Below are positions 26,001 to 38,000 of a DNA stretch of 60,000 nt, piece after piece. Within the stretch, counting starts at the first letter, position 1, and each line of letters opens with the position of its first letter. The position numbers and the translations under genes were made by a program. The notes beneath the pieces were generated by a model. That model saw only the letters and a list, made by a program, of their open reading frames with translations. It ran no database searches and was not told the DNA's origin. The stretch comes from Branchiostoma floridae (taxonomy: Eukaryota; Chordata; Leptocardii; Amphioxiformes; Branchiostomatidae): the NCBI RefSeq assembly GCF_000003815.2, contig NC_049989.1, positions 5,707,245 through 5,767,244 of the forward strand. The letters are read 5' to 3'.

Positions 26001-29000
26001 TTTGGAAGGTAAAGATTTTGTTTTAATGTTACACTTACAGGTATATATTGCTGGAATCTACCCAAACGACAACAGCTAAGCTGACCTTTTAGAGCTACAA
26101 TATTCCAGTGTCAAGTTCAAAGATAAAGGAGAAGTCATTCATGCAAGAAACATGAAATCATTCAAACAAAACAACTTCATGACAGACACAGCATCTTGCT
26201 CTGTTGGCTACATGAGTTTGGAGGATTGGACACAATTTTCTGCACTGCAAAAGTTTTGTTCAAAATGCAAATTGGTGGTCGCACTGAGTACTGTACAGCA
26301 AATCAGTGAAGAACTACAATACATGACGAAACAATATGGTAAGGTGAAAGCATGATAATCCAGCCACCTGGCTGGCACGACAAGAAAAACTCTGTGTTAT
26401 GTATACTGCCAGGAAAGGACAGAGGAATGAAAACACTGTGAAGAACCTTTGAAAGAAGGACAACTAAGACAAAGCTACAAGGAAGAGGAATCATGAAAGA
26501 AAGAAGAAAAGACAAGCATGTGATTGTGACGAAAGATGGAAGAAAAGACAGCTTGTTTAGACAATATAATAAAGAGAACTCGTCACAAACCATCGCAAAG
26601 TATCAGAAATGAAAGGCCTGGAACTGGAATTTCAGCTTTGGGCTGAACTACCCCGATTGGGGATGAACACCATTGACTCTGGCAGGATTTATTCTCTGAC
26701 AGCAAACAAAATGTAAAAGAAAACATAAAAAAACATGATGATGTTGAGGACTACTTACCTCTTGCTTCTGTAGCATATAATGAAGATGGCATTCTTCTCA
26801 CGGCCGTTAGGAGAAACGATGCTGAGGCTGACATTCCACTGTCAGCTTTTCATTTCATTTATTGCATATAGGGTTATAAAATGCATAGTTGATTATGCTG
26901 TACTCGATAGATATGGAGTTTTGTACTGTTTCTCTAGTATTCTGATCCCAGCCACAGTTTAAATTGTAAATGTCAGGGCTGAGATGTTGTTTTCCTATGT
27001 CAAGAGGGAAGGGGGCACCATGTAAAATATGCATATGTAATGACTTATTAAGGTCATGAAATGCATAGTTAATTATGCTGTACTTGTTTAACTTGTGATT
27101 TTGTACTGTTCTCCACCATTCTGATCCCAGCCACCCTTCAAACTGTGATTGTCAGGGCTGAGATGTTGTTTCCTATATGTAAAGGGGGAGGGGGGCACCA
27201 TGCACAATATGCATATATAATGATTTATTAAGGTCATAAAATGCATAGTTAATTATGCTGTACTTGTTCAACTTGTGGTTTTGTACTTTTCTCCACCATT
27301 CTGATCCCAGCCACCCTTCAAACTGTGAATGTCAGGGCTGAGATGTTNNNNNNNNNNNNNNNNNNNNNNNNNNNNNNNNNNNNNNNNNNNNNNNNNNNNN
27401 NNNNNNNNNNNNNNNNNNNNNNNNNNNNNNNNNNNNNNNNNNNNNNNCATGTACAATATGCATATCCCTTAACAAACTATCAGGCCTGGAATGGCACTGT
27501 CAGTGACTGTCAGACAGCACTGTTTTGCCTCTGATCAGGGCCTGTCAGTGCACTGTATCAGCCACTAATTATTCACAAAAAATGCAAATTGTCAGTCGTA
27601 GAAACAGTCGTTAAATCATGACTGACAGTCATAGATTCCCAGTGGCTGACAGTCGTTAAGAACAGTCGTAAAACAGTCGTTGAATCATGACTGACAGTCG
27701 TGGATTCCCAGAGGCTGACAGACGTAAAACAGTCGCTGACAGTTGTAGATCTGCTCTTACATAACAAAACACTTCTGCTCATGTACTAGATTTTGGAGGT
27801 AAAAATTATACAAAAACTGAACAATAGAAAGATTTTGGCTAACTAGGTTCTATCTACATAGAGTACAGAAATTTATGCAACTGCAAAATGCTTCAAAAAG
27901 TAACTGAAGCAGAAAGACCATTATAGACAAGAATGGGGCATCGTCAATACCTCCTCTGTCATTGATTTGACAAGTTTAAAATGCTTATAATATGAATTAA
28001 GTTCTGAAACCACAACCAAATAAGTCTCTTAAAGAACAAGACAACAACTGACGGTACACAAATGTACATGATTGTTAATTCTGTACATATTGGTTTAAGG
28101 CACCCAGTCTATAGCACAGTCTGCCATGCCCCCCTCCCAACAATTGTCAAAATTCAAAATGTGGCCATTTGTCACTAATATCTTACCTCAGAAACATGAT
28201 GTACACTTCCCCCCACATCCACAGTACTTCCAAACAATAGTTATGGCAATCAATCTCCTTTCCAAGCTGCAAAGTCTGAGAGATGGAGGCCTGGATACAG
28301 AGTAAATATCCCTGCTGTCCTTCTCTAGCTGAGCTCAAAACCTAACTGTCTCAGTTCAAACTTCCCTGGGCCTGCAGCCAATTAAAGAGCTGGTATCTGA
28401 TTCGCTAGATGCCTAATTAATACAAGATTGTGATTTGCCATGGCTGACAGTGGTGGGACTGTCATCAACAGTCGTATTTCAGGCCTGTCAAGACAGTCCT
28501 AAGCGCTTTCAGGCCTGTCAAGACAGTCCCAGATCAGTGCAGAGCCCGATTTGTACTTGCCAGACGTATTGCAGGCCTGTCAGTGGAGGTCTTCTGCTGA
28601 TTTGCGTCTGAAATGCCTCTGTCAGGGCCTGTCCAGCCACTGACAGTGGCATTCCAGGACTGATGGTTTGCTACGGGATGTAATGATTTATGAAGGTCAT
28701 GAAATGCATACAGTTGAAGGTAGGAATAAATAGNNNNNNNNNNNNNNNNNNNNNNNNNNNNNNNNNNNNNNNNNNNNNNNNNNNNNNNNNNNNNNNNNNN
28801 NNNNNNNNNNNNNNNNNNNNNNNNNNNNNNNNNNNNNNNNNNNNNNNNNNNNNNNNNNNNNNNNNNNNNNNNNNNNNNNNNNNNNNNNNNNNNNNNNNNN
28901 NNNNNNNNNNNNNNNNNNNNNNNNNNNNNNNTATGGGCCTCCCTAGTATACAATGTGTTCTGTGAGGCAACTGTTCTGTCAGTCTATATCACGTTTGCTT

Positions 29001-32000
29001 AGTCACAAGTAGGCGGTTTCCAACCAGGTTTCTGTAAAGGCGCAGATCTTTCCATTACGTACTGTAGCAGTATGTGATTACTATGGCGCTATCAAAAACC
29101 ACTGGAATACACCATGTTCTCTTTACTGCGAAGCTAAATCACTTTAAACACGAGTCATTTACAGTAACTCATGCGGCTGCTTTGTACAGGGATTTATATT
29201 ATAAAATGACTAAGTCTTGACACGTCCATCCTCTGCAAGACAGGGAACCACGGAGTCACTAAACGGGATAGTGTGTGTGAGTTATATGTGACTAACTTAA
29301 GGCACATTGCTGGTTAGCCTTATAACCTTCTCCTAATGCAAATCAGTAACATCACCACAGCAGAGCTTCGCTCGCTCATGGAGGATAAGGCTGAGTGGAG
29401 AAGAAGGATCCATTGCGACCCGTGAAGGCATCTCTGAAGATCTCCACGTTCAAGGTTCAATGCAAATATGATGGCAAAAGGCTTACCCTACATGCACCTC
29501 ACCACAGAGAAGCCATACAGTACTTTTATTATAGTGGAGACAAATTCACCGTGGTACAATAATTGCTACCAGTGGACTATCAAAGTGTGCGGTTGCAAAA
29601 TCTTGGCCAGCAGTATCATCATGCAGCCTGTATATCGAATATTGACAACTTGGTATTCTGCAAGCAAGTCTGACAAATGGCTTACCGTAATCTTCTTAGC
29701 AGAATACAGATTTCTGTAATCAAGGGCCGAAAATTTTCCTCTCACGTTTTCTCAATTGCTGGGTAGGGAGTCTAAAGTATTGATCATAGCACAAGTGATA
29801 GATTTCTCAGCTTGAAAAATTGACAGAAAATGTGGTGTCAACTGTTGTTTAATTAGAGTTCCGTACACAATGGGCTTTAGGAATAAATGCATGGAAGCAT
29901 GAAGGAGAACAATTCAATTGAAGCTCTTGTCCAAAGTTTTGGTCAGGCACAATTTGATGCTGGAAAGGGTAGAGACTGAGCCTACACATTCTTAGCAGTT
30001 GACACTACATGGAGCTACTGAACAATTAAATTAGTAAGACTGATTACAAGCAATATGCTTTGAGTACTAAACATTACTAGTAGATTGTGCTTAGTAGATT
30101 GAAGAAACTCCATGGGAATGTAATATTCTAGCCACAGCAAACCTCACGTTACAGTAAACATTAAAAAAATCAATGAACATTCTGAATCTGAAGTTTGCTG
30201 ACAAAGTTAGGCATTGACTTAGATATAGACAGCGACATGATAATTGCCCATCTCAACTGCCTGGTAAGAGGTGATTAATCTTATTTGGAGCATCTCTTTG
30301 GTTACAAATGGAAAGCTACAGGTCCCATCAGTTGTGTGCGCGAATGTCGACTGTGCACTTTGCCTGTTACGCAGTAGAAATAATGGGACTCATACCCGAG
30401 ATATTGATAAAAGTGCGGCACTGGTCATTAAATATGTAGTCCGTATTGATTGGTTTGTTCCATCTGCCCCAAATAGCGTCCCTGCACTTCCTGTACGTGC
30501 CTTGTTACCATTAATCAATATGAGCTCCTGATGGCAGCGATTGGTGACGGCTGCCGCTGAAATTCGCTGGAAGATAAGCGGCTGCCATCTAAAGATTGTC
30601 CAACACATTGAGTGATAGACCTGTTGATTAAAAGTTACTGATCCTTGTCCCTGCAGATTAACCCCTTAGTAATGCAAAGTTGGTGGCAAGAGGCTGTTTC
30701 ATCAGTGGAAGGTTATAGTTTCTTTTCTTTGTATCTAAATTCTTCTCTCTGCTATGTTTCCTTATTGAAAAATTGTACTAATCTTAGTGAATAGGAGAGT
30801 CCTGACAGCACTTAAGAACTTTAAGCAGTTTAGCTGCAAGGGCAGTATTCAATAATCACATGTGGTTTTCCTGCAAATGAATGGCATCCTTGACCCAATT
30901 GCTGTAATAGGCTTCACAAGAAGTCGATGTGGCTGTGCAAAATCACTCAGTGCTCAGTTACTCAGCAACAAAGACTTGCCACTCACCAGCTCCTACCCTG
31001 ACAAACTGTAATTTGTAACAATGCTCACTTGAAAGCTGAATAGCATAATTTTCCAAATACATGTATCAAGCCTCATATGCCAACATCTCATTTAAAAGGT
31101 TGACAGAGACCCAGATCCGGCTACTGATTCTTCGGGTAGAGACTGCCAGTAGATCAGCAATTCTGCTGGTACAAATCTCGATCAGAGTTCATTTGAAGAT
31201 ATTCCCTTAAAGGAAAGTCAGAACTTTTCAACTTTGATTCATTTTACTTAAGATCAATGGATTGACCTGAAGGTTAGGACTTATGAACTGGGAGACCACC
31301 CTAATCCAATCTTAGCTTCCTGATTGGAGTCTCAGTTTGCAGAGACTCAGATTAGGATCTCATGTATATCAGTGATCCTTACGCTCTGTCAGGGATATAC
31401 TGCCCCTTGCAAGGTGATACACCCTTTCCTTGGCTGATACAAAACGGGGATGCGCCAGATCTCCCATCCTGATGAATGATGTAAAATTTGTATGGCCAAA
31501 GCGAAACAGAGGTTGTCATGTAATAAATCACCAACTCCAGTCAGAATGATTTGGACCATCACACACTAGAGCATGGCCTGTATATATATTATTATATATT
31601 TTGTACATGTACATCATTACATGTTTTGTACATCGAAATGTGTAACAAAGGGAATCAAACTTCCAGTGTCGCACAAATTCAACGGGTTTTCTTTTTTGTC
31701 TCTCTCCATTCCAGCCAGCTACAGTAAAAATGCACCAGATTATCGAGAGGACGGCAACCTTCATCAGTTCCCAAGGGACGCAGATGGAGATCGTGCTGAA
31801 GGCAAAGCAGCATGGGAATTCTCAGTTTGACTTCTTGACTTTTGATCACTACCTGAACCCCTACTACAAGCACATGGTCAAGATGATCAAGGATGGCAAA
31901 TATACTCCAAAGAAGAGTGAAGAAACCAAAGAAAATAAGGAGCCAAATAGAGGTGAGACTTTCATTGTATGTATTATAGAGGAGGGACCAGCAATGTCAT

Positions 32001-35000
32001 GCACTGTAGGCTGTCATTTTTCCTTTAAGAATTAAGACTTTTTGAACATGCTCTGCCAAGGAGTGAAGGAAAAAAACACACTCAAAACATGCAAACAATG
32101 ACATGATATAGCTATTGTTAGAAGTTGCAGATTCTATACGAATGCCTTTCAAAATGTGTGCATTTGATGATAATTATACACTAACAGCCACCTCATTAAG
32201 AAGACTGATACATTTAATCTTTCCTGTATTTCAGTTTTTGTGAAGACAATACTGATAGTAAATCAGACATTATCACTTGATCCACAAGCAGCTCTATGAT
32301 GTTTCACTTTCAGAATCCCCGGTTGCCACAGCAACGAAAGAGTCACGCCCTGGCCAGGACATGACTGATGACAGTGACGAGGAAGATGACTTAGACGGCA
32401 GCGGATACCTGCATCCCAGCTTGTTTGCTCCAAAGAGAACGCGACCACTGGCCAGCACGACGAAGACGATAGCCACGGGATACAGAGGAACAGGTCCGCT
32501 GTCCGCCTCGACTGCTGCTGCTTCACATCTGACGGGACAGTCACAACACTTGTAAGTTCTACCAAGGACTTTCATGAGTCAATTGTCTTATGCTTTGATT
32601 GAAGAATAGCAACACAAGCCCTTGTCATAAAGTTGCCCTGTTGAGTAGTGTGCAAAGTCCAGTGATTAGTCACCCTGCCTCTTGACCGAGAGGTCAACAG
32701 TTCGAATCCTTGACCTTACATGCCTGATAAGGGTTGTGAATTCCTTATACAGTGCAGGCTGTTAAGCCATGATTCCCAGACAGTTCAGTGTGCTAGCAAA
32801 TACCATGTCTCTGGTGTCATGAACCTGTATATACTGTACATATCAACACTCCAAGATCAGGTTTTTAATGTGCTAAACTAGTACTAGTTCAACATTACCT
32901 TAAAGGGACATAATGTAAAAATAAAGTCACTGTTTTCGGTCATTTCTCTACATTATGAGTTGCGTCTACCTTATTACACTGCACAGCAATATTTACAACG
33001 TATGGATACGACTTTGTTGAGCCGTGAGGATGTCTCGAAATATGTGCACTTCCCTCCGCCGCTTGAGTCGTCCGCCATTTTATTCAACTCGCCGGCGAGC
33101 CAAAGTGCGCTCTAGAACGCATTCGGTGGTTCGCTCGAATCGTTACTGAGGTTTGTTGAAAGTCCCCGCTAAGCTCCGAAGATCTGCGACCGCAACGGTC
33201 GATTCGGAAATCTACGGTCGGCTTATTCCGGTAGGCTACCCGGAGTAAGTGAATTTGGTCGCAGCTTATTTTGACGTCGTTAATTAGCACTAGAAATGTG
33301 ATAAAATGACGCAGATAAGTTAGAAATAAGTTGCAAATGTCAATCTGAATGGAGATTTTCAAGTTCAAAACATTTGAAATTTTGGTGCCATATTTCTACA
33401 TTATGTCCCTTTAAGTCAGTTTCAATGCCATGTCTAAAATTGCTGTCATACATGTAGAACGAAAGCAACAACTATGTACTGTGTTGAAGAAGGAATGATT
33501 AACTACATGTGTATCAAGAATGGAAAGTGTTTTCCCAAGCAGATTGGTGGTTGTGGTTGAGGTAGAGGGCAGTCTGGTCATAGTAAATCACTACTGCAGC
33601 AGAAAGCGTTTAGGGCTGTCAGCAAAAATGAGGAGGCAGGCGTCAGAGTGACTTGTATGCTGCTAGGTCGTTAGTCAAATTTGACAGTATGTTGTTCATG
33701 TTGTATATTAGGGAGAATGGAATGGGGTCACAGTCATACACAAACAACTGGCAGTGTTATTGTCGGACACTAGCCTAATGTAATGTAAGACCAGGGTTTT
33801 AGGTCAAATCAACAACAGTGAAAATTGAAAGACAGAAAAGTTGTTTAGAAAGCTTTTGTGCTACTAGTGATACTACATTGTAATTGTTTGAATCCCTTGA
33901 AACATATGGTAATCCAAAGCAGGTATTTTTTCTCTTATTATATTGTCAAGAACATGTATCGAACTGTGGAAGATTTTTCTTAGGCATTGATGTCGACATG
34001 TGTACGAAATATATTTGGTGATATATGTGACTTGACACCTATAGCACCACGTTTTCACAATTCTTTTGGAGTAAGAGTATCTAGTGGTATTCCTCAAAAC
34101 GATACCTAAAAGCATTCCAAAGCGCTACCCATGAAGAAATACCCCAATAATGTCATAGCAGATTAGGAAAGGAGACTTCAAATGCAGCGAGAATGTTATA
34201 GATGTAAGCCCAGGTTTGTTCAACCTTCTTCATGCTGTGAGTACATCCATCAACAAGACTTCAGAGACCTCAAACTTCCATGAAATATCCTAGTCATGCA
34301 AATACTTCCATATTCACATGGTAATGCATGGTTATGTACACCTTTCACTAACTTAGACATGCCACAAGTATGAAATTCCCATCATCTACCACTTAGATGA
34401 CTTATAGCACTTAAATTGTAATTATTATTAATAATACTGGCGAAAGTGTGCAGAATCTGTAAAACATAGATACCCTCACACAAACACATCTAGATAGCAG
34501 CAATGAATGTACCTGCATTTTCCAAGGGGGGGAACTAAAGTAAAATCTTACGACAGGTGGTTTACTGATACTGTGCTGTGATAATGACTGTAGCTGTTCC
34601 TCTTCCCCAGGCTTCAGACTACTACACACACACAGAGACACACTTAAAACAATACCTCCTTTTCCATGGAAGTAACTAATTTAAAGTAGACGATTTACCT
34701 GTTCTGTACTGTACTGTACTGTAATGAGGACTGCAGCTGTTGCTCTTCCCCAAGCCTCTAGCTACTTCAGACACTCACCAAGACACATCTAAAACAATAC
34801 CTCAATTTTTCATGGAGGTAACATTTAAAGTACGAGGGTAGCAGAGGGTTTAATCTGCACTGTACTGTGATGATATTAGTGATAACTGATGCTGTTGTTC
34901 TTCCTCAGGCCTCCAGCTACTACCTCGCACAGTTCAGCAGAAGCTCCAGCCTACCAAGGACCAATGGGCCTGATGGTTCCCCCTCCCCCTCCCCCTGGGG

Positions 35001-38000
35001 TCATGTCTGTGGAAGGTCAGTTGTTCAGTACAAAACAACCTAACAAATATTAGTTTGGAAATGTAAGGCAAGTGGGTTTTTCTTCAAACAAAAATTCAGA
35101 TTGTACTTTAAGCCTTTGCACTGTGTTTACACAATCTCTCGCTGGTGGGGATCAAATGACCCCCTCTCTGACCCGAGAGCTTGGCCAATAACTCTGGCTG
35201 GACCGCTGGGAGCACGATTTAGTCAGGTTATAACTACGTGTATGCAGTACACTTGAAGCAAAGTGTCAGTGGATGCTATCACTGCGCAAAGTACATGTAT
35301 ACCAAGTGTAACTTTGCATTGTTGAGGAGGAAGTATAAGATTGAAGAGTTGTAAAACAAGTGTACATGTATAATTGAAAGAAAATTTTGACAAAATTGCT
35401 TGATGGCAGAGATTAAGCCTAAGAAAATAATTTGTTTATTGCTGTTATCTCTTCGGAGTGTTTCAATTCTTCAAATTCACAAAAGTTGATGCATTCCTCA
35501 TTTTCAGGTATTCCACCACCACCCCCTCCCCCTCCACCTTTCCTGGCTTTCCACCCCGATGCGAGCTATGCACCACCCCCTCCCCCCGGAGTGGAGCCAG
35601 TCACCACCACCCCCTTCCCCCTGCCTCCCCCTCCCGGGATGCCGCTGACTTGTGCCGCCAGCCTGCTGCCCCCTCCTCCCCCACCCCCTGGGGAGGACAC
35701 CAGACCAGGGACAGGGGGCTCTGTGGTCACTTCTGCTGGCACAGTAAAAGAGGAGTAAGTTTGCTCTCTATGCTAACATGATTTTGAGTGACTTTTGAAT
35801 ATGATCCCTACGAGTTAGTGGTTCAACCAGTTTTTCTAGTTATCTGTACTTGTATTGAGTTGTTCTGCTAGTTCATTCTAGTGACACTGAAGAAGAGTGA
35901 TGGATGTCACTCAAAACATCCAGAAGTAAATATCTGTTTTTTATCCAGTTGTAGAGGTTGAATTGTATTTGAATGAGTTTGAATTTATCTGCCATTTAGA
36001 CTTCAAATCCATCCAAAACCTGTGCCCAAATATTAAGGTACATTTTAAATGATTGAACGCGTCCACAATAGAAAAGTCGATTTAAAGGCTTTTTCTAATT
36101 AATGATTTTAATTTCAAGTATAATTTTTGACTTGACAGTATGATTGAAGGCAATATACGGCATGCTTTTATTTTGCGTTTTGCTTTCATTCATTAATTTT
36201 TTTTGTCTTTCGATCCACAGACCTTTGCTGCAATCTTCTGCACTTCCAACATTCCCAAACATCGTTCCACCTCCGCCAGACATCCAGCCAATCATCGACA
36301 AGCTTGCCAAGTATGTTGCAAAAAATGGGGACGAGTTTGAAACGACGGTTCGCGCTAAGAATGACCCCAGATTCGAGTTCCTGCTTCCATGGCATGTCCA
36401 CAATCCCTACTATGAATTCAAGAAGCTCCTGTATAGACAGGAGTTGGCAGGGGAGAACATCCCTGTCACTATGTCCAAAAAAACTGTGACGGAGGACGGG
36501 GTCACCACCATGACAACAGAAAGGACCACACTGGCTGCAGCAACCAAAGGAAAGAGTATGTGTGACCTTATTCCTTAATAACAATAGATAGCAAATTAGG
36601 TACCCATTTAAGATGGATAGTGCCCTTTTCAACAGTTGTCCGGACATAATTGTAGTAGCTTGTTGGCAATTTCACTTCTGGACCAAAGGGTTTGAGGGTC
36701 AAATCCTGCCCTAACCATTTTGCTGAACTATAATTTTGTACATGACTGGTAGATGTGCGGTCCATGCCATTGAGTAACACTGGCTGATCTTCCTTCCCTG
36801 TTTGCTGCAGTTGGTCCTGTTAGTTTCTCAATAAAAGCCAAGGAGCCCGAGACGGTGCCCCTGGAGTCCAAAAGTGCCCTCCCAGCCGACGACAGCGACG
36901 ATGACTACGCAGACGAGTTTGCTGAGATGGAGGCGGCGTGCGTGCCGCTGGAGGCCACCAGACTACAGCAGGACGAGGTGCCTCAGGAGGAACTGGCAGA
37001 AGACAGACCAATCAGACCTCAGCTTACTCCAGAGGAGGTGGCAGCCAAGGAAGGTACAGTTATCACACTGTCTTGTCTGCATCTTCAATCAGAGTAAAGG
37101 CATGGATGCTCCAACTACATGTAATTTGTAGTTGCTGTAGGAACCAGTGTAAGGTTCATATATCTAGTACACCTTTTCTGTTTGAAATTCAATTATTATT
37201 ATTGAGTGTGTTAAAGCTGTTCCTACTTTATAGAAGGATGTGCAATTTTGATGACCTCTCTGTAACTACAATATTTGGTGTCAGATTCTGCCAAGACAGA
37301 TTCTGCCCATAAAAAGGCGTGTCTTATCATCAAACATTACTTTAGCAACAACATTCTGCCATTTTATGTCCACAGCCAAAGAGAGGCTTGAGAAAAAGCT
37401 GGCAGTGGCTGCACGAGAGAAACTTGCAGCGACCAATCGAGAGCGGCAACTACAGCAAGAACGGAAGAGACGGGCCGCCCTGTTTATTAGCATGCTCAAA
37501 ACTACCCCATCAGCAACTGTCAGTAAAGCTCCAGGCACAGCCACTACAGAAGAGGAGTTGGCTGCACAGGTAACAGTAGTCCCTTCTAGAAATGTCTCCT
37601 AGCTTATCTTGTGTGTATGTGTGAGCAAGTGTGTGTGTGTGAGCAAGTGTGTATGTGTGAGCAAGGGTGTATGTCATTGTGTGAGCAAGTTTGTGTTTGA
37701 GTGTGTGAGCGTGTATGAAGGTGCATGTGTTTGTGCGTGTATTTGTGTGTGAGCGAGCATGTGTGTTTTGTGTGTGTGAGAGCATTTATGTGTGTGTGTG
37801 TGTGTGTGTGTGTGTGAGTGAGCATTCATGTGTGTGTGTGTTTGTCTGAAAAAGTGTCTGTGTGTGTGTGTGTCCCCTGAGATTTCCAATATGCACAATG
37901 GAGTGTTGCCCTGCCTCAGCACTGCTAGTTTGCTATTTAGTTTGTTGGACTGGATGATTACAAGCTAAGCAGTATGGTTAAGGGGTTGATGTCTGCCATC

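Larger units (their letters stand above)
24120..31714 (+). other. SFSWAP intron 4
   Basis: 7.6-kb phase-0 intron with both assembly gaps. It holds a decayed MITE fragment (about 24850-24965), a CpG-rich segment (25150-25660), a possible degenerate ORF remnant (26152-26610), a 180-bp satellite (26860-27465) and a 1.2-kb inverted-repeat element (27466-28677). From 28932 to 31714 no gene or clear repeat was recognised. Confidence 0.8.
32552..34908 (+). other. SFSWAP intron 6
   Basis: 2.4-kb phase-2 intron. It contains a tRNA-like SINE core (32650-32760), a TTAA-flanked element (32899-33415) and a threefold tandem copy of the 3' splice site region of exon 7 (34540-34950). 33416-34540 shows nothing recognisable. 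Confidence 0.85.

Noticed and set aside
32650-32760. Functional tRNA gene
   Set aside because: A and B boxes are present, but no acceptor stem or complete cloverleaf could be folded; treated as a SINE head.
37604-37922. His/Thr-rich frames on the - strand
   Set aside because: Translations of a (TG)n simple repeat within SFSWAP intron 11.
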